Source: UBA6168 sp965222975 (lineage in GTDB: Bacteria; Bacteroidota; Bacteroidia; Chitinophagales; Saprospiraceae). Taken from it: DNA of 64,000 bases. Every line of letters begins with the position of its first letter. Within the stretch, counting starts at the first letter, position 1. The DNA lies in contig CBDCVJ010000025.1 of NCBI GenBank assembly GCA_965222975.1, positions 1-64,000 of the forward strand, read 5' to 3'. The notes under the pieces are model-generated. The model saw nothing but the letters and a program-made list of their open reading frames with translations, ran no database searches and was not told where the DNA came from. The position numbers and the translations under genes are program-made. This document shows positions 38,683-47,710 of this stretch, one piece after another.

Positions 38683-38856
38683 TTGGTATGCAAAATTGAA
38701 TCATAATTCTAATTATTATGTACATTCGTAGAAATTAACCTAAGGTTTTTTAATTCTGGGCAACTGTATTACATGAAAAGTTTCTTTTGTTCTTATCCAC
38801 TTTTAACGGAATATTCAAAATTGAATAATTTTGAAAACTTATTCAACTTAATAATA

Positions 38857-39037
38857 ATTTCACTACCGTACACTTTTGTTTTATATCCGTTTTCAGGCCA
38901 AAGGCGAAGAAGCCTATAGGGAGAGAGGTGTGTTTTTTTTCGCAGTAAAAACAAAAACACACACACCTCTCTCCCTAAATTTTCCTTCTTTCAGGCATGA
39001 AAATCAATTGTTTCCAAAAAGTGTACGGTAGTGAAAT
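38857..39037. repeat. Palindromic element copy C (181 bp)
   Basis: Perfect 21-bp outer inverted repeats (38857-38877 and 39017-39037), with core ACTACCGTACACTTTT, enclose CCGTTTTCAGGCC and TCAGGCATGAAAATC strings and an inner hairpin whose left arm GGGAGAGAGGTGTG lies at about 38919-38932. It occupies the gap between the hydrolase and barrel genes and ends 45 bp before the next start codon. This copy has the best-preserved ends of the three. Confidence 0.88.
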
Positions 39038-39082
39038 AAAAATAAGAACTAACCTTTGTGATTAACCTAAAATAGATTTAAA

Positions 39083-39772
39083 ATGATAGCAACTGAAATC
39101 AAAAGTACAAAAACAACCTTCTCAAATTATTGCACCTTAAAAACTTGTTTCCTTCTTTTATTGGTGTTATTTTCCTTTTCTATTCATGCTCAAAATGAAG
39201 ATGAAAAAGTGTTTAATAATTTTGACGGCATATATATAGGTGCTATGACTGGAGTCCAAAATCTGTTTGGAGGTTCATTTGTAAATGGAATTGATGTATT
39301 GGCGCAGGAATCCCGGTTCGTGCTGGAATTTCCCGTCGGTTTTAGAAAACAATTCTTGAATGAAAGATTAATGGCTGGAATTGAATTTCAATTCGGTATT
39401 ACAGATGGTGATTTAAAGCACTCTGATCCAGCAGAAGAATTGGAAATAACCTATGAAAACAGTACCCAATGGGGGTATGGCCTTACCTTGGGATATGTTC
39501 TGGGGGCTAAAAGGAATATTCTTGCCTTTATGTATGGTAATGAAACAAAAAGGACTTTTGATGTTAGTATAAAAGAAGGAGGTTTATCTTATAAACAAAA
39601 TGATAAACAGGGAATGTTGAAATACGGGTTCGGTCTGGAGGCCTCGATTTTGAGCATATTAAATATTCGTGCAACAGCAGGTTGGCTGCGAGTTGATTTC
39701 GGCGACTTGATTACCAATATAGATGTGGAAGATAAAATGGATTATATGGTTGGGGTTATTCTTCAGTTTTAA
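39083..39772 (+). CDS. Outer-membrane beta-barrel protein
   Basis: A 229-residue protein. An N-terminal extension (MIATEIKSTKTTFSNYC) precedes a hydrophobic signal segment ending in SIHAQ. The mature part alternates strands (GIYIGAMTGVQNLFGGSF, FVLEFPVGFRKQF, LMAGIEFQFG, YGLTLGYVLGAKRN) and ends in YMVGVILQF, a barrel-type C-terminus. Role unknown. Downstream genes converge. Confidence 0.82.
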   Translation: MIATEIKSTKTTFSNYCTLKTCFLLLLVLFSFSIHAQNEDEKVFNNFDGIYIGAMTGVQNLFGGSFVNGIDVLAQESRFVLEFPVGFRKQFLNERLMAGIEFQFGITDGDLKHSDPAEELEITYENSTQWGYGLTLGYVLGAKRNILAFMYGNETKRTFDVSIKEGGLSYKQNDKQGMLKYGFGLEASILSILNIRATAGWLRVDFGDLITNIDVEDKMDYMVGVILQF

Positions 39773-39788
39773 GGTGTTAAGTTTTCAT

Positions 39789-40646
39789 CTAATCAAAAAT
39801 GTTCCTTCCAGACCCAATTAATTTGTTAATCAAATAGGGTTCTGTTTCTGTATAACTAAATTTAAAATAAAAATTGGTTGATCTATCTGTTTTTTGCAGT
39901 TGCATTTTACACAGTTCTGGCCCTGCACTTTCCAATAAGATCACATTTGCCGGAGGAATGTCGTCGCTAAATTTTTTAAAAACCCCTTCGAAAAAATCCC
40001 GCCCCTTTTTTTCAATAAAATCTGTCGCAAAATGTGTGTCGATAAATTGGTTGATGGTCAATCCTCCATTGTCGTGAATGAAATCAACAATAGCGACCGC
40101 CCTTTCTTCATAAATATTTTTGGAAAATACAACGTCCTTTCTTGGCGGTAAATCATTTGCCTTTTTTGAGGCAATTTTTTTAAGGTATTCCAGTACTGGT
40201 TTAGCAGGTTCGCCACCAACATTGGCGTGGTGGATTAAACTCAGACCGTGCGGCCCCTTGGCATTGGCAAGTTCAGGATATTTTGTCAAAAATTGTTTTA
40301 TAATTTCCAGTTCACCCAACATGGCAGCGGTGAAAATATTGATCCTTGCACCTTTGCTGAGAAGGTATTCAACGATTTGTCGGTGACCGGTATGACTGGC
40401 GGCACCCAAAGCTGTTTCAAAATCCCCGTCACCCCAATCGTGGGAAACATGTAGTAGGGCTGGGCTTTCTTCCAGCATATTTTTCGTCACTTCGAAATTA
40501 TTATGGGCATTTTTGACAAATTTGAACACCAATTTTTTGTCTAATGGATCAGAGGTCAGGTTGTTGTAGGAGAATCCGGTCCTTGGCAAAAGGAATGTGC
40601 CCGCTACTATGCCCAAACCTGTTTTTATAAATGCTTGTCTTTTCAT
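39789..40646 (-). CDS. Ankyrin-repeat protein with exported-type N-terminus
   Basis: A 285-residue protein. The start MKRQAFIKTGLGIVAGTFLLP resembles a Tat-like or Sec signal although the twin arginine is absent. Residues ~45-140 contain about three ankyrin repeats (TALGAASHTGHRQIVEYLLSKGARIN, TAAMLGELEIIKQFLTKYPELAN, LSLIHHANVGG). The C-terminal ~120 residues contain a SnoaL/NTF2-like pattern (IVDFIHDNGGLTINQFIDTHFATDFI..FFEGVFKKF) that I would not name with certainty. Its start overlaps the stop of the upstream membrane gene by four bases, so the two are coupled. Confidence 0.8.
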   Translation of the reverse strand: MKRQAFIKTGLGIVAGTFLLPRTGFSYNNLTSDPLDKKLVFKFVKNAHNNFEVTKNMLEESPALLHVSHDWGDGDFETALGAASHTGHRQIVEYLLSKGARINIFTAAMLGELEIIKQFLTKYPELANAKGPHGLSLIHHANVGGEPAKPVLEYLKKIASKKANDLPPRKDVVFSKNIYEERAVAIVDFIHDNGGLTINQFIDTHFATDFIEKKGRDFFEGVFKKFSDDIPPANVILLESAGPELCKMQLQKTDRSTNFYFKFSYTETEPYLINKLIGSGRNIFD

Positions 40647-41035
40647 ACTTGATAATTATTAATCTTTTTCCTCGAAAAGGATGCTTCATAAAAATAGCCC
40701 AACCAAATACCGATTATTATCATTGAGCCTGCCAATACATCAAACCATATTGGATCGCCCGATAAATTTCTACGAATAATCCAAAAGGTATCCAATAAGC
40801 TAATTGCAGTTAGGATTAATGGAATAACAGGATAATATGATTTGGAAACAAAACGTGCGGCAATGCCAGAGATGACGGCAGCGGCAAAGGTCAATATCCC
40901 ACCAACAATAATATCGAACCAATCCGAAGTTCTAAAACGAATGGAATCGAATAAGACTTCTTGTACGATGGATGTTAATAGATAAAGCGCAACTATACCG
41001 GCAAGTGTTGCAAGAATGATTTTTATTATTTTCAT
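40643..41035 (-). CDS. Small integral membrane protein
   Basis: A 130-residue protein with about four membrane segments (residues ~5-25, 40-60, 70-88, 100-118) and a charged C-terminus (ASFSRKKINN). It is translationally coupled with the ankyrin protein downstream (ATGA overlap). No family recognised. Confidence 0.72.
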   Translation of the reverse strand: MKIIKIILATLAGIVALYLLTSIVQEVLFDSIRFRTSDWFDIIVGGILTFAAAVISGIAARFVSKSYYPVIPLILTAISLLDTFWIIRRNLSGDPIWFDVLAGSMIIIGIWLGYFYEASFSRKKINNYQV

Positions 41036-41270
41036 TGTTCCGTTTTAATATTGAATGACGAAATGAATAGTTGGGAACGAGAGAATATTTTGATCCGAAA
41101 TTAATAGATTTTATGACGGCAGACTACAAGATGAAGTGAATTTTGGAAAATATGCAATAAAGACTGATTTTAATGAATCCAATTTTTTTGATCTATTTAA
41201 ATTGTGGTTGTATTTTTGGGGGGAAGATGAGCGTTGCTTAATGGGAATTTGAAAAATTAACATCCTAAGT

Positions 41271-42361
41271 TTGGATGGCTGTTTTTTCAATTTCCTCAAT
41301 CTAATTTTTTTGCCTAAATTAAAATTAAATAATCCCAGAGATGTCTGGTTGGTAATTGCCTGGAGTGTAATTATTATTATTAATTGTATCCAACTGGCTG
41401 TACACAAATTGGTGGTGGCCGAAGAATACCCATGGGCTTGGGTATTGATATTTCCAGCCATATCCCTACTTGTGGGTTTGGCCATGATCTTTTTGTGGTT
41501 GTTACCAGGTTTTGATTTTATTAAAAAGTTCGGAAAATTCACTCAGGTTCTTCTATTTATATTGCACGGACTTACGTTTGGGGTCATCTATATTTTATTG
41601 GTGTTTTTATCTTTTGGTTTATGGACTGGGAGGTTTACCATTGAGAAATATGTAGAAACAACCACAGAAGTGATCCTTTCTGATTTTCACAATGTTTCAA
41701 AAAACTATATTTACTGTTTGGCGATTTATTTTGCGTTTGAATATTTTCAAAGCCGCTCAAAGCTTTTAGTTGAAAAAGCAAAAGTTGAAAAAGAATTAGA
41801 TCAAGTTAAATTAGAAACCCTTAAAGCGAAACTCCAGCCTCATTTTTTGTTCAATACCTTAAATAGTGCCGTTGCTTTAATTGACGAAAACAAAAAAAAG
41901 CACAGAAAGCACTGATCGATTTGAGTGATTTGTTGCGTTATTCCATGAATATTGCTCCAGACAAACTAATACCATTGGAGGAAGAAATTGATTTGTTAAA
42001 AAAATACCTATCCATTGAACATGCTCGGTATGAAGACCAATTGGAAATAAATTGGGTTTGGGAAAAAACGAAACATGTTTTTTATTTACCCCCAATGATT
42101 TTACAGCCCATTGTGGAAAACTGTATCAAACATGGATTTAAAAACCATGAAGGCAATTTAAGTGTCATCATAGAAATTCATGAAAGAGATGGGAAAATTT
42201 TAATTAAAAATAACGGAATACCATTAAAAGACAATTTTAAATATGGGACTGGGCTGCAAATAATTCATCAAAGGTTAAAACACCATTATGGGGAAAAGGC
42301 GTTTTTTAAGATTTTTCAGAAAGATGAATGGGTGATAAATCAATTAAAATTAGAGATATGA
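41271..42361 (+). pseudogene. LytS-like histidine kinase frameshifted in an A8 run
   Basis: Two frames encode one kinase. The first (from about 41271, TTG start uncertain) has three or four membrane helices, a coiled coil and the His-box LKAKLQPHFLFNTLNSAVALI. It runs off at an eight-A run (41892-41899), giving a premature end at 41915. Removing one A joins ENKKK to AQKALIDLSDLLRYSM and the rest of the His_kinase and HATPase domains (PPMILQPIVENCIKHG, GTGLQIIHQRL) to 42361. The gene overlaps the LytTR regulator downstream by ATGA. Slipped-strand change, a phase switch or a sequencing error could explain the lesion. Confidence 0.85.
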
Positions 42362-43074
42362 ACAGGATGCGAACAATTTTAGTGGAAGACGAAGGCGCTG
42401 CTCTAAGGCGATTGGAAAAAATGGCGAGCCGCAACCCTTTTATCAAAGTAATTGCTTCGGCCAAAAGCGGTAAAGAGGCAGTATCGTTGATTAATAAGAC
42501 AAGACCTGATTTTATTTTATTAGACATTGAGCTAAAAGACCTCACCGCTTTTGAAGTGCTTGACCAAATACAAAACACATTTAATGGACAAATTGTATTC
42601 GTCACTGCTTTTGACCAATATGCCATTGAAGCTTTCAATATTGCTGCCACAGATTATTTGCTAAAGCCATTCGATGAAGCACGTTTTTCAAAAGCCGTTG
42701 AAAGAGTATGGGACAAAAAACAGAAAACTGACATTCATCAAGTCTTGAATGTTTTAAATACTACTTATAAGCAATCGGAAAAAATTGAAATGAAAGAGGG
42801 AACAAAAACCTACTTTTTTCAACCGAATGAAATTTTATGGATTGAAGCTAAAGGCTATTATTCAAATATCCATAAAGTAGATGCATCCAATATTCTGATA
42901 AGAATTACTTTAAAAGAATTGGAAAAAATATTACCGGATCAATTTGCCAGGGTCAATCGCTCTTCTATTATCAATAAACATTTCATAGAAAAAGTGACGA
43001 ACAATATTGCGCAGCAATATTATTTTTTAAAAGGCGGGGTCAAAATCAAAAAATCGACTGGCTATGTTGGTTAA
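42358..43074 (+). CDS. LytTR-type response regulator
   Basis: A 238-residue regulator starting at MNRMRTILVEDEG. The receiver has E10-D11, phospho-acceptor D56 (FILLDIELKD), VTAFD and LLKPFDE. The C-terminal LytTR domain (IEMKEGTKTYFFQPNEILWIEA, FARVNRSSIINKHFIEKV) is complete. The start is set by the four-base overlap with the upstream kinase. If the kinase is truly broken the regulator may be orphaned. Confidence 0.92.
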   Translation: MNRMRTILVEDEGAALRRLEKMASRNPFIKVIASAKSGKEAVSLINKTRPDFILLDIELKDLTAFEVLDQIQNTFNGQIVFVTAFDQYAIEAFNIAATDYLLKPFDEARFSKAVERVWDKKQKTDIHQVLNVLNTTYKQSEKIEMKEGTKTYFFQPNEILWIEAKGYYSNIHKVDASNILIRITLKELEKILPDQFARVNRSSIINKHFIEKVTNNIAQQYYFLKGGVKIKKSTGYVG

Positions 43075-43170
43075 TTGAGCATCTTGTTATAGGGAAAATT
43101 ACTTTTTCAACCACCTCAATAATGTTTGCTTCATATTGTTGGTTCCATGACGATTTGGATGGTATGTGAG

Positions 43171-43188
43171 GCCGAACTCCAGTTCGGC
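43171..43188. repeat. GCCGAACT palindrome
   Basis: GCCGAACTCCAGTTCGGC is an 8-2-8 palindrome related to the pair at 8891-8980; the outer bases differ but remain paired. Confidence 0.75.
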
Positions 43189-43227
43189 GTTACAAACCTC
43201 ATGCTGAACAGTTGCTATGGTGATTAA

Positions 43228-43473
43228 TTAGTCGAAGCTGTATAGACCGTATTTTATGGCGAAAACCGCTATGCCTGCCGAATTTCGGGTATTGGTTTTT
43301 TCCAATATTTTTCTACGGTATCCTTCAATAGTACGGCGGCTTCGAAAGAGCATGTTGGCAATTTCGGAAGAGTTGTGCCCTTCACAAATTAACTTGATGA
43401 CTTGTATTTCTATTTCTGAAAATTGCACGCGGCAGGACTTGTGCGAAAAGGTAAGGGAGGGAATATTTGTCAT
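43228..43473 (-). CDS. Stand-alone LuxR-type helix-turn-helix protein
   Basis: An 81-residue protein that is almost only a GerE domain: FSEIEIQVIKLICEGHNSSEIANMLFRSRRTIEGYRRKIL. It lacks any receiver or sensor. Such single-domain regulators may act as constitutive regulators or modulators of full-length family members such as the PAS-LuxR protein at 46560. Confidence 0.85.
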   Translation of the reverse strand: MTNIPSLTFSHKSCRVQFSEIEIQVIKLICEGHNSSEIANMLFRSRRTIEGYRRKILEKTNTRNSAGIAVFAIKYGLYSFD

Positions 43474-44054
43474 GGTATTAGGGTTGTTTTGGTTTTTTTA
43501 AATAAGTGGGATTGAAATAATTCAAACCGGGAATTTGATTTTTTCAAAAACAAAGTTAGTATATTTTATTCGTGGATTCAACCTTTTTTCTGAATTGTAG
43601 GTGCTCAATAATTTGCACACATTGTTCAGGATCAATAAATGACCAATTATAAAAAAGCGTAATTCTACGCTTGCGCCCTATAAATTCATGCTATAATTTT
43701 GTAAAAATTTTATTTAAAGCCAAAACCCTAAAAAGACCATGCCCGCCTTTATTTCCGGTTTATTCCGGTGCCATTTCCGGCAGCATGATCTCACATTGAT
43801 AAACAGATGGCTGAATTATTTCTAAGCGGAACTCGCTTGGAATTAAATTGCTATTTTACTTCTACTTAGAGGACACCACGATATTTCGAGAAAACTTACC
43901 CGATGTACATGCCTGTTGCCATAAAAGGTTATGTGCAATGTCCTCAATTTGATTTTTCAAAAAGAATATAGGCAATGCTGCCCTGCCGTTTAGTGGGTGG
44001 CCGTGAAAGCGCGCCACGTATTGTGTGCTGTTAAACCTCAAAATAATATATAAA
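43474..44054. other. AT-rich spacer, possible weak promoter
   Basis: No gene seen. CTTG at 43670-43673 and TAATTTTG at 43694-43701 are separated by 20 bases and resemble a Bacteroidota promoter with an imperfect -33 box. It would give the gene at 44055 a leader of about 350 bases, so the assignment is weak. Confidence 0.3.
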
Positions 44055-46169
44055 ATGGCTAAAAAGAAAAGCCCAAAAGATGTCTCTTTTGCCAAGGAGC
44101 GCAACAACATGCTAAAATTGATGGCGAAAAACCCTAACTATTTTGGCACTGCACCTGACAGCAAATACAAAGCGGTGCAGCCACTTTCGCATAACACATT
44201 CTATGAGGAACTGACCTGTGTTGGGTACAACCCACGCCGCAATGAACTCTACGCAACCTTCCTCATCAAGCGGGACTCTGGCTATGGCGGCACTCTCTGC
44301 ACCCACGGCTCGCATGAATGTGTTCGTTTCTATGTGAATTATGGCGGTGGCTGGGTTGATCAAGGCGCTTCCATTGTCCATGCCCACGACATCCCAACCA
44401 ACAAGGATTGCTTTAAGAAACCTGAGAAGCCGTTGTGCTATGTGGCCAGCGTGAAGTTAAAGGATGCCAAACGGCAATTTTGCACGAAAGAATCGTTGCC
44501 GAGGGTGCGGGCCATTCTTTCCTGGAATTGGTGCCCTCCGCCCAACCAGCCGAATTTCAATCCTGTTTGGGGGAACAGATTGGATTGCAGAATCCAGTTG
44601 CGTCCGTTCGTATGGCCGTTCCCCGATCTTGACTTGGTTGCAAAATCTGACTTTTTGCCCAAGTTTTTGGAGGTGGCTACCGAAGCTCCAGAGCTGACAG
44701 TTAACCAAATCACGGAAATCGTAAACGAGGATAGCGACCAGCCCCAATCGCTTGCCGATTTCGGCCAACCTGAGCTTGAAGTGGCTGAACTTGCCAAACT
44801 TTATAAAAAAGGAAAAGGCTTCTTAGTGGAACCAGCACGCTTTGCTAGCCCTGCCTTGGAGAAGATTAGTTTAAATCAAGAGGCTTTAGAACAGACCCTT
44901 CCTACACTGGGCAACATTCCCGGACTTGATATCGCAGATCTTTTTAAGCAATTGGATAAGACCAAAGCCAACACCAGCTACGAAGAGCTTTACTGCCTTG
45001 GCCTTGACTACAACCGCCATTGGCTCACTGCTACATTTAAGATAAAAAAGCCATTAGGCTATGGTGGCAACCTTTGCCAAAAAGGAAACAAAGAATACAT
45101 CGCCTTTTGGGCAGATTTCAACGACGATTGCAAATGGGAATATGTCGGCACCACCGCAGTGGAAGTGCATGATTTAAAGACCATCGGTAGGGATGGCATC
45201 TGCTATACGGCCGTGCTGCCCGTCAACCTCGACAAGTTTAGGCTACCATGCCAAATACCGAAAATTGTCCGTTTGCGTGCTGTGCTGTCCTATGCAATTC
45301 CGCCTTCCACGACCGACCCGGACAAGCTGAATTATTATGGTAACCGCCTTGATACTCATATCCAACTCCGACCGGGCAGACGACCATCAGTGCATCCAAC
45401 ATATACCATTTTAGGAGGCGTTTCAGTGGATCAAATCAATGATGTAACTGGCCTAACCCTGCCGGGTGCTCAATTTGCTTTATCCGGAAATGTTGTTGGT
45501 AGTAATTGCCCGTTCGCTCAAAGAGTAGTCGTGCAAGGGCCTTCCTTCCCTGGGCACAAGTACCGGGTACAGGTACGCAGGGTGGGCGAAGCAAGTTGGA
45601 CCGATGTGGTTAAGCCGATGTGGCTGGTTGGATATCAGCCTTTCTTCCCGTTCAACCCTATCTGGACTTACCAAGCCCCTGATCCTGTGACCCATTACTT
45701 CGATTACTTGCCTGATTACAAAAATATTGATAATGTGCTTGCAAGGTGGGATACAAGTGGCAATGATCTTTGGGAAGTGAAAATTGATATACTTGGAATA
45801 GCAGGTTCCTTTACCCACCGTATCAGGCTCAATCATACTGCTCCGACCGTCTCTATTAGTATAGGAGCTGGAGGAGTTGGTGATTGCAAGGACTATAAAC
45901 CTGGTAGTAAGCTGAAAGGGACATTCACTGCCCAATCCAATTATTTGAAACGTTTCAATTTGGGATCGAGTGTACCGGGCGGCATAATGATCCCCTCAAC
46001 CGGAACATCAAATGTGCCTCCTGGGCCCGATGATTGGGAAATGACCATTCCAGCAGGTACTAAAAAATGCGGTTATTATGTAGCCGTCAATGCTGTTGAT
46101 AAAACCATCCGTAATAGTTCTTTCCAAGGATTTCATGCGCACGATGACATTGGTTTTTGTGTGCGCTGA
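44055..46169 (+). CDS. Large protein with a duplicated cysteine-containing domain
   Basis: A 704-residue protein starting at MAKKKSPKDV, without signal peptide. Two copies of an unknown ~150-residue domain lie at about 50-185 and 315-445. Shared residues are YEEL.C.GY/DYN, LTATF.IK, GYGG.LC, V/EVHD, CY.A, R.RA.LS, P and GNRLD..IQLRP. The region after 450 (DQINDVTGLTLPGAQFALSG, YRVQVRRVGEASWTDVV, HRIRLNHTAPTV) looks like Ig-type domains. I do not recognise the family. The lack of a signal despite an extracellular-looking architecture is odd; export may use another route. It ends at a textbook terminator. Confidence 0.82.
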   Translation: MAKKKSPKDVSFAKERNNMLKLMAKNPNYFGTAPDSKYKAVQPLSHNTFYEELTCVGYNPRRNELYATFLIKRDSGYGGTLCTHGSHECVRFYVNYGGGWVDQGASIVHAHDIPTNKDCFKKPEKPLCYVASVKLKDAKRQFCTKESLPRVRAILSWNWCPPPNQPNFNPVWGNRLDCRIQLRPFVWPFPDLDLVAKSDFLPKFLEVATEAPELTVNQITEIVNEDSDQPQSLADFGQPELEVAELAKLYKKGKGFLVEPARFASPALEKISLNQEALEQTLPTLGNIPGLDIADLFKQLDKTKANTSYEELYCLGLDYNRHWLTATFKIKKPLGYGGNLCQKGNKEYIAFWADFNDDCKWEYVGTTAVEVHDLKTIGRDGICYTAVLPVNLDKFRLPCQIPKIVRLRAVLSYAIPPSTTDPDKLNYYGNRLDTHIQLRPGRRPSVHPTYTILGGVSVDQINDVTGLTLPGAQFALSGNVVGSNCPFAQRVVVQGPSFPGHKYRVQVRRVGEASWTDVVKPMWLVGYQPFFPFNPIWTYQAPDPVTHYFDYLPDYKNIDNVLARWDTSGNDLWEVKIDILGIAGSFTHRIRLNHTAPTVSISIGAGGVGDCKDYKPGSKLKGTFTAQSNYLKRFNLGSSVPGGIMIPSTGTSNVPPGPDDWEMTIPAGTKKCGYYVAVNAVDKTIRNSSFQGFHAHDDIGFCVR

Positions 46170-46200
46170 TTTACCCCTTATTTAATTTAATGAAAATGAA

Positions 46201-46238
46201 AGCCGCCGCATTATATAAATGCGGCGGCTATTTTTTTT
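46201..46238 (+). terminator. Rho-independent terminator
   Basis: A perfect 12-bp stem AGCCGCCGCATT (46201-46212) / complement (46218-46229) with a five-base loop is followed directly by eight Ts (46231-46238). Confidence 0.95.
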
Positions 46239-46280
46239 AGTGTAGAATTATGGGGCAAAAAACAAGAAAAGAGGAGGGAT

Positions 46281-46431
46281 AAAAAAGTAATCTACCCAGT
46301 CCCGGAGGGACGGCATGTTGTAGCGAGGGATGTGAATCCCTCGAAACTATAGCAATGATGCACGTTTCCGAGGGATTCACATCCCTCGCTACAACATGCC
46401 GTCCCTCCGGGACTGGGTAGATTACTTTTTT
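46281..46431. repeat. Large palindrome with perfect 63-bp arms
   Basis: Arms at 46281-46343 and 46369-46431 are perfectly complementary over 63 bp, with a 25-base centre that pairs partly. Each arm contains smaller palindromes, GTCCCGGAGGGAC and CGAGGGATgtgaATCCCTCG. It lies between two convergent genes, after a separate terminator, and carries no coding capacity. Confidence 0.92.
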
Positions 46432-46559
46432 GCCAATTCCCTAAATCGAATATTTTATATTTTCTATCCCTTCTCTCTGTTAGTATTTTGAAGGAATTTT
46501 TTTTTCCAAATTATATTTTCCTCCAAAACCCTGACAGATAATAGCCAAGTATAAATCAT

Positions 46560-47363
46560 TTAAATAATCCCTACCCGTCGGCAAATATGCACCAACGCCG
46601 TAGTGTCTTTTGCCCCGGTTCGGGCAATCATGTTTTTCCGGTGGCGGTTCACCGTGTTTTGGGCGATAAATAAAAGATTGGATATTTCTTTTGAACTATG
46701 ACCTTTAGCTATTAATCTAAGCACTTCTTTTTCCCGTTCAGAAATGATATCCTGTTTTTGTTCTGATTTTTTATTGGAGTTAATATATCCAAAAAAATCC
46801 CCTGTTTCACTGCAACTGCAACGTGCCCAATAAAAATTACCTTTTAATAAATGGCTGGCATCTTCTGCAATGACAATACCGTTGGTTGAGCGTCCTTTTG
46901 CATCTTTTTCGATACATAAATATTGTACGAGTAAGGATAAATAATGACCCTTTTTGTGCTTCACTTGTAAGCCACAATAGGAAAATTTTAGACGATTAAT
47001 TTCTTTAATTTCGCCTGCCGAGGCATATACTTCATTAATCCATTTGGAAATAGTTATTGGGAAGGAGAGATGGTGGGTTGGTAAAGCCCGGAAAAGTAGT
47101 TGCAGGTTTAATTTTTTTAATTCCTCATTGGGGTAGCCAAAAATGGACTCCATATTTTTTCCAAAATATTGGATTTCCCATTTTGAGCGGTCAAATAATA
47201 AAAACAAAGTTTCATTATTGTGCGCAAGTTCATCCAAAATAGATGTATGCATATGGAATTTTTTTTTGTTGCCAACAGGTTCTCTTTCATGCTCACTTTT
47301 CCAAAATTCCATAAACTGGCGATAGGCTATATCGCCTTGAGGGAGATCAAAGTTTTGTTCCAT
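46560..47363 (-). CDS. PAS-LuxR type regulator
   Basis: A 267-residue regulator (start MEQNFDLPQG; a start four codons upstream is possible). The central part resembles a PAS domain (TLFLLFDRSKWEIQYFGKNMESIFGYPNEELKKLNLQ split across residues ~50-90, followed by a strand-rich second half). The C-terminus is a LuxR/GerE helix-turn-helix (ISEREKEVLRLIAKGHSSKEISNLLFIAQNTVNRHRKNM). It has no receiver or kinase, so it is probably a one-component sensor whose ligand is unknown. Confidence 0.85.
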   Translation of the reverse strand: MEQNFDLPQGDIAYRQFMEFWKSEHEREPVGNKKKFHMHTSILDELAHNNETLFLLFDRSKWEIQYFGKNMESIFGYPNEELKKLNLQLLFRALPTHHLSFPITISKWINEVYASAGEIKEINRLKFSYCGLQVKHKKGHYLSLLVQYLCIEKDAKGRSTNGIVIAEDASHLLKGNFYWARCSCSETGDFFGYINSNKKSEQKQDIISEREKEVLRLIAKGHSSKEISNLLFIAQNTVNRHRKNMIARTGAKDTTALVHICRRVGII

Positions 47364-47710
47364 AAAAATGTCCAAGTTTCCAACTGCAATGAAGACGGCA
47401 GGGCATGGGATAAGTCACGATTCAAGTCACTACAAGACAAAACAAAACCCCCGGAAGTCTTACCTCCGGAGGCGATTCAAACAAAATTCGTGCTTTACTA
47501 TATTGTTTGGGTTAGATAATAGCATTTCAACTCTGTAAGGGATAATCAGCTTTTGTTTATGTGTTTTAAATGTTATTTTTTGGGAAAAAAGCCCCAAATT
47601 CCAAAGATGCCCAAAGGTTGGCATATCAGATGGCGCACACAATAACCATTTTGGTAATTTTAGGTTCTACACTTTTATAACACAATAATTTCATGGTGAA
47701 AAATTTTGAC

